A DNA stretch of 62,208 nt from Microbacteriaceae bacterium (GCA_022487185.1 JAKVJE010000002.1:1-62208); one strand, 5' to 3'; shown: positions 1 to 8,784, numbered from the stretch's first letter. Numbers and translations: made by a program. The notes: generated by a model from the letters alone, not told the origin.

Positions 1-296
1 AGGAACGAGGGCGCCCACCAGGCCATGAACGACCCCGCGGTGAAGACGAGCATCGAGACGAGCACGATCTGCCGGGTCGTGAACCGCCGTGTCAGGAACG
101 CGGTCATCGGCACCATGACGCCGAGCACTAGCATGAAGATGGAGGTCAGCCACTGCCCCACGGTCACGGTGATATGAAAATCTGTGACGACCTGCGGCAG
201 GGCGGTCGAGAGTTGCGTCTGCGTGAAATTGCCCATGAATGAGCTCACGAGCATGATGGCAATCGAGAGCCCGAGCCCTCCTCTGATCCGACGCAT
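1..296 (-). CDS. MFS multidrug exporter, DHA2/EmrB-like (N-terminus only)
   Basis: About 98 N-terminal codons are visible and the gene runs off the window edge. Read from ATG at 296, the protein begins MRRIRGGLGLSIAIM and continues with a hydrophobic helix, then STALPQVVTDF and a second helix (WLTSIFMLVLGVMVP) ending at a basic loop (TRRFTTRQ). The ALPxI/VxxDF element after helix 1 and a loop rich in arginine after helix 2 are typical of the 14-helix DHA2 drug:H+ antiporters of the inner membrane. It diverges from the TauE/SafE gene with about 97 nt between. I see no clear Shine-Dalgarno, so the exact start is uncertain. The substrate cannot be told from this fragment. Confidence 0.72.
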   Translation of the reverse strand, partial: MRRIRGGLGLSIAIMLVSSFMGNFTQTQLSTALPQVVTDFHITVTVGQWLTSIFMLVLGVMVPMTAFLTRRFTTRQIVLVSMLVFTAGSFMAWWAPSF

Positions 297-393
297 AACC
301 AGTCAACACTATGCTTCTGGAAGAGACCTGTCGAACCGGCGGAGATATCCTGTCGTGTGCGGGATTGCGCCTCGAACTGCTTAAAGTGTGGGA

Positions 394-1173
394 ATGGATA
401 CCATCTCGCTGTGGGGCGTTGCTGTGCTGGTACTCTGCAGTATTCTCGCCGGGTGGGTGGATGCGGTGGTCGGCGGGGGCGGACTCATCCAGCTCCCCGC
501 CCTGCTGCTTGCCCCGGGAGTCTCGCCCCTTCAGGCGCTCGCCACCAATAAACTCGCTGGCACTCTGGGGGTTGCGGTTTCCTCCGTCACATACCTGCGG
601 CGGGTGAGGCTGCCGCGCGGAATTCTGCTGTGGATGCTTCCCGCGGCGGTTCTGGGATCGATCGGGGGCGCGTTCGCGGCCGCGGCACTGCCCTCGAAAT
701 GGATCACCCCGATTGTGTTTTTGGCGGTTCTCCTCACCGGAGGCCTGACGCTCGCCCGCCCTGCACTGGGGGCCGAGACCTCGCTGAAGTTCGGGGTGCG
801 CGGGCGACGTGTCGCAGTGGCGTGCCTCGGGGCGACGGTTGGCGCCTACGACGGGATGATTGGCCCGGGAACCGGCACCTTTCTGGTATTCGGCCTGGTC
901 GCGGGGATCGGGTGCTCGTTCTTGGACGCGTCGGTCTTGGCCCGTGTCGTCAATCTGGGCACCAACGCCGCAGCCCTGATCATTTTCCTGGCCCACGGTG
1001 CACCCCTGATCTGGCTCGGACTCCTGCTTGGTGCCGCAAATCTCGCCGGGGGATACCTCGGGGCCCGTACAGCGATCCGTCTGGGATCAAAGTTCGTGCG
1101 GACGGTGTTCCTTGTGGTCGCTGCCCTCCTGGCGGTACGACTCGGGGTGCAGGCCTGGCAGCAACTGTTCTGA
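394..1173 (+). CDS. TauE/SafE (TSUP) family membrane permease
   Basis: A 259-residue polytopic membrane protein. The two internally homologous halves of the TSUP family are visible. The first begins near residue 15 (AGWVDAVVGGGGLIQLPAL) and has NKLAGT near residue 52. The second begins near residue 150 (MIGPGTGTFLVFGLVAG) and is followed by NLGTNAAALI. TSUP proteins export or import sulfite, sulfoacetate or related organosulfur anions; the substrate here is unknown. The ATG at 394 sits six nucleotides after a -10-like TAAAGT (382-387) with no Shine-Dalgarno, so it is probably leaderless; a GTG at 388 is the alternative. Its 3' end overlaps the convergent FtsK-like gene by 87 nt, which is long for this window. 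Confidence 0.86.
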   Translation: MDTISLWGVAVLVLCSILAGWVDAVVGGGGLIQLPALLLAPGVSPLQALATNKLAGTLGVAVSSVTYLRRVRLPRGILLWMLPAAVLGSIGGAFAAAALPSKWITPIVFLAVLLTGGLTLARPALGAETSLKFGVRGRRVAVACLGATVGAYDGMIGPGTGTFLVFGLVAGIGCSFLDASVLARVVNLGTNAAALIIFLAHGAPLIWLGLLLGAANLAGGYLGARTAIRLGSKFVRTVFLVVAALLAVRLGVQAWQQLF

Positions 1174-4100
1174 AGCGGTGTCTCCCGGCAGCGCCACCAG
1201 AAGATGTCGCGCCCGGCCGCGCTCGACCAGGATCCCGACCCCTGGACGGCGGGAAACTGGCCGTTCCAGCGGTGCCTCACTGCCCGGTTCGCCGAGTGCC
1301 TCGCCTGGCGGGGGGTCTAACAGTAGTGCGGCCCCCGGCTCCCGGACCGCGTTCGCGAGTGCCCAGGCCCCCCGCAGCTCGGGGCCGCTGATCTCCATCA
1401 GCACGGAGCCCGTACCGTGCCCGTAGCGGTGAAGGAGTTGACCGAGGACCTCCCCAGCCGGTGTCTCTGCCAGATCGGCCGCCCGTTCCACGACGAGGAT
1501 GTCGCCTGAGCGGGAGGCCAGGAGGTGCGCCCGGATCCCGTCGTTCACTGCATCTACGCCTTCGAAGATCTGATCCCATCCGGGATCCGTCGAGAGCTCC
1601 CCTCGATGAGGGGTGAAGAGGAGACGACGGGCTCCGGGCCTGGAATTGAGCAACGCGTCCCGGAGCGTACGGAGTGCGGTGGTGCGTCCGCTGCCCGTTC
1701 TTCCCTGGACGAGCAGGACACCCGTCGGCGGGATCCCCAGTGGTTGCAGCGTCTCGAGATCGACGCCGATTGTGGGCCGCCCGTCCTCTGCCGGTGTCAG
1801 CTCGTCGAGAACAAGGCGGGCTGGAGGAGACGGAGGGACCGTTGCCGGGAGGAGACGGCCGGCTGCCTGCGCTGTCAGGCGCGAAAGTGCACCGGGGTTG
1901 AGCAAACCCAGCTGGATTTCTGCTCCGTCGACCCAGGTGCGTCCTGGGGGATGCGAGGGGTCGCCGAAATGGTCAGGTGCCCCGCATGACCCCGCCGAGG
2001 CCGCATCCTGTTGCCGCAGCGGAAACACCGTTTTGAGAACGGAGCGCAGCTCGGAGGGGAGCCGTGATGGGCGGCTCGCGCAGACAGCCGCATGGATGCC
2101 CAGCCGTCGTCCCCGCACTGCACAGGAGGTGAACACCGCACAGGGGTCCTGCTCCCTGGAGGGCGGCAAGAGCTCCTCCGCCTCCTCGAATGAGTCCAGA
2201 CAGAGCAGGAGCCGGGGAAGTGGCCGCCCGGAGTGGGCCCGATACTCGGTGAGCGTGTTCGCCCCGGTCGCCTCGAAGGCCCGTGCGCGTGCCTCGATCT
2301 GTCCCTCAATCCAGCGCAGGAGGCGCAGTGTGCCAGCGCGGTCGGATGCCCGGGTCACCGAGCCGACCCCGGGCAGGACGGTGAGATCGGCGAGTGCGCC
2401 GCTGGCATCCACCGCATACGCCCAGACCGGCTCGCCGGGATCGGTGGTCGCTTGCACAATAAGTGAGCGCAGGGCACTGGTGCGTCCGGAACCTCCGGCA
2501 CCACAGACCAGGACGCCGCCGAGGGATTCCAGTGTGGGGGAGTAGACGGGTTGTGACTGCTGTTCGGGGCGATCGCAGAGTCCCAGAAGGAGTGCGCCTA
2601 TTCGGTGCCGATCGCGGCGTCGGGATGCTGGATCCCGGACACCGACCTGGAGGGGGAGCCTGGTCGGCAGCGGATCCAGCCAGGGACGGTGCGGTGCGGG
2701 TGATCCGGCGGTTCCGGCGGCGGCGCGAATCCGCTCGATCAAGGCCTCTGCCTGGGTGGGCTCAGCCTCTGGGGTGCCAGCTGCCGGTCTTGGGGCTGCG
2801 GGTCCGGCCGGGGGAGCAGACGGCATCGCGATCCCGAAGGGATATGGGCGGCACCAGGCAGACGACACTTCCCCGGACGTGGCTGGGCGGCCTCCGTAGG
2901 CGGTCTGGAGAACCCGAGGGGAGGAGGACCCGATCCGGAGGAGTGCCCGGCCCGGTGTGCGGGACGTGATGCTCGCCGCCTGCGGCGTTCCGAGGACATC
3001 TATGCTGTCGAGCTCTGAGGCGGTCCGCAATGAAATCCTCAGATTGGTATTTGCGCGCAGGTGCTCGCTCACGACTCCGGCGGGGCGCTGGGTACCCAAT
3101 ATGAGATGTATCCCGAGGGATCGACCCCGGGCGCCCAGATCGACGATCCCTTCCAAGAAGGTCGGGCGTTCGCGGGCCAGCGCGGCGAATTCATCGACCA
3201 CGATAATGAGGCGGGGCGGGGCAGTGTCGGCGGAGACTCGGCGGAGTGCATCCAGATCTTTCGCCCCGTGCTCCGCGAGGAGCCTTTCTCTGAGATGCAG
3301 CTCGGCACGCAGCGATCCGAGGGCGCGATCCACGAGGTGAGCGTCGAGATCGGTGATCATCCCAATCGTATGCGGAAGGCGTGAGCAGCCATGGAAGGCG
3401 GACCCTCCCTTGTAATCGATCAGCAGAAAGGTGAGCTGCTCTGGTGGGGTAGAGGCGCACAGAGAAAGGACCCAGGTCTGGAGGAGCTCGCTCTTTCCGG
3501 ATCCGGTCGTCCCGGCGACCAGCGCATGGGGGCCATCTCGTTGGAGATCGATGAGCACTCGGCCTGCCCCGTCGTGTCCGACTGGGGCGTGGACGGGGCG
3601 GGTCAGCGTGTTGGGGGAGCGCCATCTCCGGAGAATGTCCTCGGGAGTAGGCAGGGTCCCGGTGTCGAAGAGCTCTCCGAGGGCGACGCTCTCGGGGATG
3701 ACCGTTGTAGTGGCATCGTGCGTCAAATCGCGGAGAGGGCACAGCTCGAAGGCGACCCTGGTGGCCTGGTTGAGGGGGAGCTTATCTGCCTGCTGGAGGC
3801 GGATGCGAGACTCAGGCAGCCCCCGGGCACCAGTTCCGAGCAACTCGGTCTGTGTCGCGATCCGCAGAATTTTGGTGCAGTCTCCCGGAAGCGGCGTACC
3901 CTCCGCGGAGATCCAGATGAGGTGGAGGCCGAGTTCGGGCAGGGCTAGTTTCAGGATCTCTTCCAGTGATTGTTCAAGCGGGTCAGTGACAATGCAGACG
4001 ATGCGGGGATGTGCTGCCGAGTGCTTCCGCCGATGTGCAGCTTCCCGGGCTCCGGCGATCCGTTTGAGCGCGTGGAGCAGGTCTCGTGCTCCGGACATAT

Positions 4101-5625
4101 CGGTTGCGAAGTGACTGGTTGTTGCGGGCCCGGCGTGATCAGAGGACTCTGCGGCAATTGGAGAACCTGGGGCGTCGACATGAGGGAGCCAGCGCAACCA
4201 GGACAGCCACGGCTGCAGTGAGGGTGCGATGAGTCCGCACAGCACCAGATCGGCGGGGGAGTGCTGCGACACGATCTGGGTGAGGAAGGCGTTGAGCGTC
4301 GGCAGCATGCGGCTCGGCGAACCGGTGATGCCGAACATGTGCTCGCGGGAGAGGGGAATCGTGATCGGGGTGCCCGGGAGTCTCCCCGCCGCGATCCGAA
4401 GCCGGGTGAGCTCTTCGATGAGTGGCGCGAGGGTCCGGGGGACGGCTGTCCTCGTGCCGTGTCCTGTCTCCATCGTTCCAGGGTCGGCTTCCGGCTCAAT
4501 GCTCCACGGTGCCGGGCCTTCGCTGACACCGACCCGGGCCTCGAGAAAATCGGCATCATAGGGGGTCCGGCACCAGAGGTTCTCGCGGCGCAGCACGATG
4601 GGGAGGAGACGCTCCGGCGGGGGATGCTGGGCAGCGAATCTGGTCTGTGCGGCTGTCCTTGCTGCCCGCAGGCGTTCTTTGGCGGTGCCGAGTTCGGAGC
4701 GGAGCGCCCTGAATGCTTCTCGATGGGCTCTGCGGCCGCGGAGACGATCCTCCATCCATGTTCCGGCAAGGGTAAGTGGTGTGAGCAGCATGAACAGCAG
4801 GCCCGTGGGTGTATCCGAGAGGAGTGCAGTCATCGCCCCGAGGGCAAGCGGGGCCAACGCTGGAAGCAGCTGAAGTGGACGACGCTCCCGAGGCGAGGGA
4901 GGGACGGGAAGATGGAGGACGCTCGGAGGCGGCTCGGGCCAGTCCCGAGGGGATCGCAGAATCGAGGATGTGCCGCGGTTCTGGGGGCGCGTGCTGTCTG
5001 CGTTCGCCCCGAGGCTGGAAATTGGCGGGAGTACCTGGTCCCGGATCCTCCTGAGATGGATTTGATGATCCCCGATTTCCAGTATTCCGTCCTGGTCGAT
5101 GGCGCAGGATCCCTCAACTCGTGTTCCGTTCCAGCGGGTGCCATTGACGGAGCCATGATCCACAAGGGTGACCGCTCCGGAGGCCGCCACCAGCAGATGT
5201 GCATGGCTCCGGGAGACATGTGGGTCCCGGAGCCGGATCCTGGACCCGGCAGCCCGTCCGATCTGGTGCTCCCCGATGTTCAGCACCTGTTTGCCACCCC
5301 CGTCTGTTTCGGCCCAGATCCGGGGCGGGGGTTCCTGAACCGGGACCGGGATGACACGGACCATGTCTCCTCCGAGCACTGCTGAGTCCCGAATCAGTCT
5401 GTGCGGCGGCAACGGGGGCGCAGAAGTCGTTGCGCTCGCAGGTCGGTCGCGGTCCTGTTCCTCCGTGACTCGAACCAGCGTGAGCGGCCTCTCGGGGAGG
5501 CGCCGGAGGCCGGGGAGCGCCCGTGCGATCAGACCGGCGGCTGCCTCGATCGTGGCCTGCTCGGGCACCTGCAGGAGAACGGACTCGACTCGATCTCCGT
5601 CGAGCACACGGAGTTTGAGGCGCAT
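1087..5625 (-). CDS. FHA-FtsK/SpoIIIE ATPase, EssC/EccC-like (type VII secretion motor family), orphan
   Basis: A 1,512-residue protein. In order: residues 1-100 resemble a beta-grasp (ubiquitin/YukD-like) fold, ending PLPPHRLIRDSAVLGGD; an FHA domain at about 111-191 (IGRAAGSRIRL, VSRSHAHL, HGSVNGT); two membrane helices at about 251-291; a long linker; and three FtsK/SpoIIIE modules. Module 1 has an intact P-loop GTTGSGKS (705-712) and Walker B IIVVDEF (about 807). Modules 2 (GAGGSGRT, 1042) and 3 (GRTGSGRT, 1308) replace the P-loop lysine with arginine and lack a clear Walker B glutamate. This is the architecture of EssC/EccC, the membrane motor of type VII secretion. No WXG100 substrate, EccB/D/E, EsaA or EssB gene is nearby, so function as a secretion motor is inferred. 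The start at 5625 has an SD-like GGTGGTGA. Confidence 0.85.
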   Translation of the reverse strand: MRLKLRVLDGDRVESVLLQVPEQATIEAAAGLIARALPGLRRLPERPLTLVRVTEEQDRDRPASATTSAPPLPPHRLIRDSAVLGGDMVRVIPVPVQEPPPRIWAETDGGGKQVLNIGEHQIGRAAGSRIRLRDPHVSRSHAHLLVAASGAVTLVDHGSVNGTRWNGTRVEGSCAIDQDGILEIGDHQIHLRRIRDQVLPPISSLGANADSTRPQNRGTSSILRSPRDWPEPPPSVLHLPVPPSPRERRPLQLLPALAPLALGAMTALLSDTPTGLLFMLLTPLTLAGTWMEDRLRGRRAHREAFRALRSELGTAKERLRAARTAAQTRFAAQHPPPERLLPIVLRRENLWCRTPYDADFLEARVGVSEGPAPWSIEPEADPGTMETGHGTRTAVPRTLAPLIEELTRLRIAAGRLPGTPITIPLSREHMFGITGSPSRMLPTLNAFLTQIVSQHSPADLVLCGLIAPSLQPWLSWLRWLPHVDAPGSPIAAESSDHAGPATTSHFATDMSGARDLLHALKRIAGAREAAHRRKHSAAHPRIVCIVTDPLEQSLEEILKLALPELGLHLIWISAEGTPLPGDCTKILRIATQTELLGTGARGLPESRIRLQQADKLPLNQATRVAFELCPLRDLTHDATTTVIPESVALGELFDTGTLPTPEDILRRWRSPNTLTRPVHAPVGHDGAGRVLIDLQRDGPHALVAGTTGSGKSELLQTWVLSLCASTPPEQLTFLLIDYKGGSAFHGCSRLPHTIGMITDLDAHLVDRALGSLRAELHLRERLLAEHGAKDLDALRRVSADTAPPRLIIVVDEFAALARERPTFLEGIVDLGARGRSLGIHLILGTQRPAGVVSEHLRANTNLRISLRTASELDSIDVLGTPQAASITSRTPGRALLRIGSSSPRVLQTAYGGRPATSGEVSSAWCRPYPFGIAMPSAPPAGPAAPRPAAGTPEAEPTQAEALIERIRAAAGTAGSPAPHRPWLDPLPTRLPLQVGVRDPASRRRDRHRIGALLLGLCDRPEQQSQPVYSPTLESLGGVLVCGAGGSGRTSALRSLIVQATTDPGEPVWAYAVDASGALADLTVLPGVGSVTRASDRAGTLRLLRWIEGQIEARARAFEATGANTLTEYRAHSGRPLPRLLLCLDSFEEAEELLPPSREQDPCAVFTSCAVRGRRLGIHAAVCASRPSRLPSELRSVLKTVFPLRQQDAASAGSCGAPDHFGDPSHPPGRTWVDGAEIQLGLLNPGALSRLTAQAAGRLLPATVPPSPPARLVLDELTPAEDGRPTIGVDLETLQPLGIPPTGVLLVQGRTGSGRTTALRTLRDALLNSRPGARRLLFTPHRGELSTDPGWDQIFEGVDAVNDGIRAHLLASRSGDILVVERAADLAETPAGEVLGQLLHRYGHGTGSVLMEISGPELRGAWALANAVREPGAALLLDPPPGEALGEPGSEAPLERPVSRRPGVGILVERGRARHLLVALPGDTASEQLLPGLHPESYRQEGSDHKEHRPHEL

Positions 5626-5721
5626 CGATATCACCACCGTTCGAGTGCCGGGAGCCTATGTCCGGAGGCTCCGGAGCGCATCCACAACAGCCCAGCTGTG
5701 GAGAGGCAATAGCATGACGCC

Positions 5722-6588
5722 ATGGATGCTCTTCATATTTCTGTGATTGGGACAGGCACACTTGGAGAGGCGGTCGCCCGGAGGCTCCTGGATCGTGGCT
5801 TTCCCGTCTCGGTCTGGAACCGAACACACTCCAGGGCCCTCCCCCTCGCCTCGGCCGGGGCCCGGGTCTGCCGCACCCCCACGGAGGCCGTTACCGGGGC
5901 GGATGTGGTCATCACCCTGCTCTTCGATGCGGCAGCGGTCCTTGACGTGATGGGGGACGCGTGGAGTGGGGTGTCTGCCTCAGTCGTGTGGATGCAGTCG
6001 TCCACGGTCGGGGTGAAAGGCTCCCGTGAGATCGCGGAGCTGGCTCGGGCCCGGGGCATCCGGTGCGTGGATGCCCCGGTGCTGGGAACGAGGGGGCCGG
6101 CGTTGGAGGGCACTCTGACGGCGCTCTTGGCCGGGGCGGACGAGGATGTGGCACGCCTGGACCCCGTCCTCCAGGCGCTGTGTACGCATCGTACGGTTGC
6201 CGGGTCGGCGGCCCCCGCTGCTTCGGCGCTCAAGCTGGCCATGAACACGTGGATTGCGGCGCTGACCGCCGGGGCCGCTCAGGCGATGGCCGTGGCGGAA
6301 CGCCTGGGGGTGCGGGAGGAGCTGGTGCTGGATGCCCTTTCAGGGACGGGGATGACGAGCCCCTATATCCAGGGGAAAGGCGCCGCCATGCTGCGGCAGG
6401 ACTATCCGGTGCAATTCTCGGTGGATGCGCTGGCCAAAGATCTGCATCTCGCCCTCCGGGAGACGCCGGGGCAGGCCCCGATGCTGTTGACCGCGTTGGC
6501 GGGTCTGTTCCAGGAGGCGGTGGCCTCCGGCCATGGGGCTGACGACATCGCCGCTGTCCGGGAGTCATTCGGACATTCTGTGGGGTGA
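5722..6588 (+). CDS. NAD(P)-dependent beta-hydroxyacid dehydrogenase family protein
   Basis: 288 residues. The Rossmann motif VIGTGTLGEAVA is at the N-terminus. The family substrate-binding signature is near residue 115 (DAPVLGTRGPALEGTL), and the catalytic lysine region near residue 173 is ASALKLAMNTWIA. A C-terminal all-alpha dimerisation domain follows, with YIQGKGAAMLRQDY. This matches the 3-hydroxyisobutyrate/tartronate-semialdehyde/imine-reductase superfamily; the substrate is unknown. The ATG lies six nucleotides after TAGCAT (5710-5715), so it may be leaderless. It diverges from the FtsK-like gene across about 96 nt and converges on an aldehyde dehydrogenase, from which a strong hairpin separates it. 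Confidence 0.88.
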   Translation: MDALHISVIGTGTLGEAVARRLLDRGFPVSVWNRTHSRALPLASAGARVCRTPTEAVTGADVVITLLFDAAAVLDVMGDAWSGVSASVVWMQSSTVGVKGSREIAELARARGIRCVDAPVLGTRGPALEGTLTALLAGADEDVARLDPVLQALCTHRTVAGSAAPAASALKLAMNTWIAALTAGAAQAMAVAERLGVREELVLDALSGTGMTSPYIQGKGAAMLRQDYPVQFSVDALAKDLHLALRETPGQAPMLLTALAGLFQEAVASGHGADDIAAVRESFGHSVG

Positions 6589-6610
6589 CTGCCCCGGTCC
6601 GGAAACGGGA

Positions 6611-6643
6611 ACGGGCCCGCTCTCCAGAGGAGAACGGGCCCGT
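6611..6643. terminator. Bidirectional hairpin terminator between convergent genes
   Basis: Two 15-nt arms (6611-6625 and 6629-6643) are complementary at 14 of 15 positions around a 3-nt loop; the core of each arm is ACGGGCCCG. It lies 22 nt after the stop at 6588 and 16 nt before the opposing stop at 6660. There is no U-tract, as is common for actinobacterial terminators. Confidence 0.8.
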
Positions 6644-6659
6644 CAGGTTCGAGGACGAA

Positions 6660-8054
6660 TCAGAACGCGGAGTGCACGTCGGTGACGTCGACAACCTTGA
6701 TGTTGAGGAACTCGTTGAAACCGAGGTCGATGAGCTCGTGGCCATAGCCGGAGTTCTTGACCCCGCCGAACGGGATGTCGGCCTTCACCCAGGTGGGGTG
6801 GTTGATGTAGACCATACCGGTGTCGAGGCGGGCTGCGACCTTCTTGCCGCGCTCCTCATCGGTGGTGAAGACAGAGCCACCCAGGCCGAACGGCGAGGCG
6901 TTGGCGACCTTGATGGCCTCTTCCTCGTCCTTCACCCGGTAGAGCTGCCCGACCGGGCCGAAGAACTCCTCCTGGGTGGCGGGGTTCTCGGGGGCGATGT
7001 CGGTCAGGAGCTGGGGAGCGAAGAACGCGCCCTGCTCGGGAACCGGGGCATCCAGGGCGAGATCCTCAACCTTGGCTCCGGCAGCCACTGCCTTCTCAAC
7101 CTGCTTGTGCAGGTCGGCGACGGAGGCGGCATCGTGCATGGGGGCGAACGTTGTGCTGGGATCCATCGGATCACCCGGGTGCAGCTTTGCGACCTCCTTC
7201 TTGTAGAGGTCGAGGAACTCGTCATAGACGGAGTCGACAACGATGAACCGCTTGGAAGAGCAGCACACCTGGCCGGCGTTCCAGTTCCGCCCGATGGCGG
7301 CCATCTTGGCGGTGGCGGGAAGATCGGCATCTTCAAGGACGATGAAGGCATCGGCGCCACCGAGCTCCATGGTGGACTTCTTGAGGTATTTGCCGGCAAG
7401 GCCCGCGATGACCGCACCGGCAGCCTCGCTTCCGGTCAGCGCCACCCCGCGCACGCGGGTGTCGGAGATGATCTGCTCGGAGGCCTCGTGGCTCGCGAAG
7501 ACGTTGGTGTACACGCCCTTGGGGGCGCCCGCCTTGAGGAGAAGCTCCTCAAAGGCCACGGCGGCCTGCGGTACGTTGCTCGCGTGCTTCACGATGAGCA
7601 CGTTGCCGGCCGAGAGCTGCGGGGCGGCCACTCGGGCGAGCTGGTAGTACGGGAAGTTCCACGGCTCGACGCAGAACAGGATGCCCTGCGGATGCTTGGT
7701 CAGGACGACCTCGCCCTCGGATGCGTCGGTGGGCAGGGGCCGCGGCTTCAGGAACTCGGCGGCGTGATCGACGTAGTACGACAGGATGTCGGCGGAGAGT
7801 GCGACCTCGCCCTCGGCCTCGGTAATGGTCTTGCCCATCTCGGTGGTCAGGATGGTCGCATATTCGTGGGCGTTCTCGCGAAGGATCTGTGCGGCCTTGT
7901 CGAGCACGGCGGTGCGCTTTTCGACGGGGAGTTCACTCCAGGCGAGGAATGCCTCATGGGCGGTGTCGAGGTCGGCGGCGATCTCGGCGGTGGTGGCTGT
8001 CGGGAATTCCTTCTCAACAACGCCGGTGTACGGATTCGTGGTCTTGTAGGCCAT
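6660..8054 (-). CDS. NAD(P)+-dependent aldehyde dehydrogenase (succinate-semialdehyde dehydrogenase type)
   Basis: 464 residues from the ATG at 8054, preceded by GAGGA (SD) in AGAGGACACC. Longer in-frame upstream starts add only arginine-rich sequence and were rejected. Family landmarks: PWNFPYYQLAR (about 131), TGSEAAG (about 208), MELGGADAF with the general-base Glu near 230, NAGQVCCSSKR with the catalytic Cys near 264, and EEFFGPV towards the C-terminus. The protein is closest in style to GabD/SSADH enzymes that oxidise succinate semialdehyde or similar aldehydes in the cytosol. A 10-bp palindrome CTGGATCCAG and an overlapping dyad CAGTTGTGAACTG lie upstream (8180-8199), between it and the MarR gene. 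Confidence 0.93.
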   Translation of the reverse strand: MAYKTTNPYTGVVEKEFPTATTAEIAADLDTAHEAFLAWSELPVEKRTAVLDKAAQILRENAHEYATILTTEMGKTITEAEGEVALSADILSYYVDHAAEFLKPRPLPTDASEGEVVLTKHPQGILFCVEPWNFPYYQLARVAAPQLSAGNVLIVKHASNVPQAAVAFEELLLKAGAPKGVYTNVFASHEASEQIISDTRVRGVALTGSEAAGAVIAGLAGKYLKKSTMELGGADAFIVLEDADLPATAKMAAIGRNWNAGQVCCSSKRFIVVDSVYDEFLDLYKKEVAKLHPGDPMDPSTTFAPMHDAASVADLHKQVEKAVAAGAKVEDLALDAPVPEQGAFFAPQLLTDIAPENPATQEEFFGPVGQLYRVKDEEEAIKVANASPFGLGGSVFTTDEERGKKVAARLDTGMVYINHPTWVKADIPFGGVKNSGYGHELIDLGFNEFLNIKVVDVTDVHSAF

Positions 8055-8179
8055 GGTGTCCTCTTCTCTCTCAGTTCGTCCGGCGCGTCGCCCCTTTGCG
8101 GTGCGCCGGCTCATCCGGACTTTGGACCTTCTCCGTGTGCGAACACGCGGGATCCGAAACATATTCCAACCATATATTT

Positions 8180-8199
8180 CTGGATCCAGTTGTGAACTG
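8180..8199. promoter_or_regulatory. Overlapping palindromes upstream of the aldehyde dehydrogenase
   Basis: CTGGATCCAG (8180-8189) is a perfect palindrome. CAGTTGTGAACTG (8187-8199) has 5-bp arms around GTG. They lie between the MarR stop and the aldehyde dehydrogenase start in an AT-richer stretch. An operator role is inference. Confidence 0.35.
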
Positions 8200-8201
8200 T
8201 A

Positions 8202-8771
8202 TCAGTCCGAGGTGACGGTGCGCTGAGAGACTTCGGGTGATCCTCCAGTGCGCCCGAGGAGCGCGCGGCATCGTCCCTGCACCCCCTCGGCGGCTCCGGT
8301 CTCCTCTGCGGTGAGGGCCGTCGTGATGCGTTCGAGTGCCTCGGCAAAGGCCTCGGTCTGGGCGGGGGTGAGGTGATCGAAGATCAGTTCACGGATTGCC
8401 TTGACATGCCCGGGGGCCGCCTCTTTGAGGCGTTGGAGCCCTGACTCGGTCAGGCGGACGGATGCGGTTCGGGCATTTCCCGGTGTGCGCTCCCGTTGAA
8501 CCCAGCCAGTGGACTCGAGCTTTCGAACCGTATGGGAGAGATGTGAGGGAGTGCAATGCAGTGCGCGGGCCAGATCCCCCATGGTCGGGGTCACCCCGTT
8601 TTGCTCGTCGAGGACGGCGAGGACATAGAACTCAAACCGGGTGATTCCCTCACTCCTGCGCAACTGGCCGTCGAGCCGGGTCTGGGCTGCAGCGGCGAGA
8701 ACGAAAAGCCGCATCCACGTATCCAGCTCGTCTTGGTCGAGCCAGTCGCGGCGAGGAGATGAGGTAGTCAT
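8202..8771 (-). CDS. MarR-family transcriptional regulator
   Basis: 189 residues from ATG 8771, with GGAG as SD about eight nucleotides upstream. The winged helix-turn-helix is clear: RFEFYVLAVLDEQNG, then recognition helix CTPSHLSHTVRKLES, and wing QRERTPGNARTASVRLTESG. The N-terminal helix DTWMRLFVLAAAAQTRL and the C-terminal helices make the usual dimer interface. It is the second gene of a unit with the upstream NAD(P)-binding reductase (13 nt gap). That unit starts behind two related dyads (9406-9447), the likely autoregulatory operator. MarR proteins typically release DNA on binding phenolic or lipophilic ligands or on cysteine oxidation; no cysteine-rich sensor is evident here beyond HCTPSHL and QGRCRALL. 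Confidence 0.92.
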   Translation of the reverse strand: MTTSSPRRDWLDQDELDTWMRLFVLAAAAQTRLDGQLRRSEGITRFEFYVLAVLDEQNGVTPTMGDLARALHCTPSHLSHTVRKLESTGWVQRERTPGNARTASVRLTESGLQRLKEAAPGHVKAIRELIFDHLTPAQTEAFAEALERITTALTAEETGAAEGVQGRCRALLGRTGGSPEVSQRTVTSD

Positions 8772-8784
8772 GGTGTGTGCTCCA

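Noticed and set aside
6585-8195. A 536-codon open frame on the + strand opposite the aldehyde dehydrogenase gene.
   Set aside because: The protein is low-complexity (Gly, Leu, Asp, Glu, Val), matches no family, and lies wholly in the mirror frame of a gene with intact catalytic motifs. Long antisense frames are expected in GC-rich DNA.
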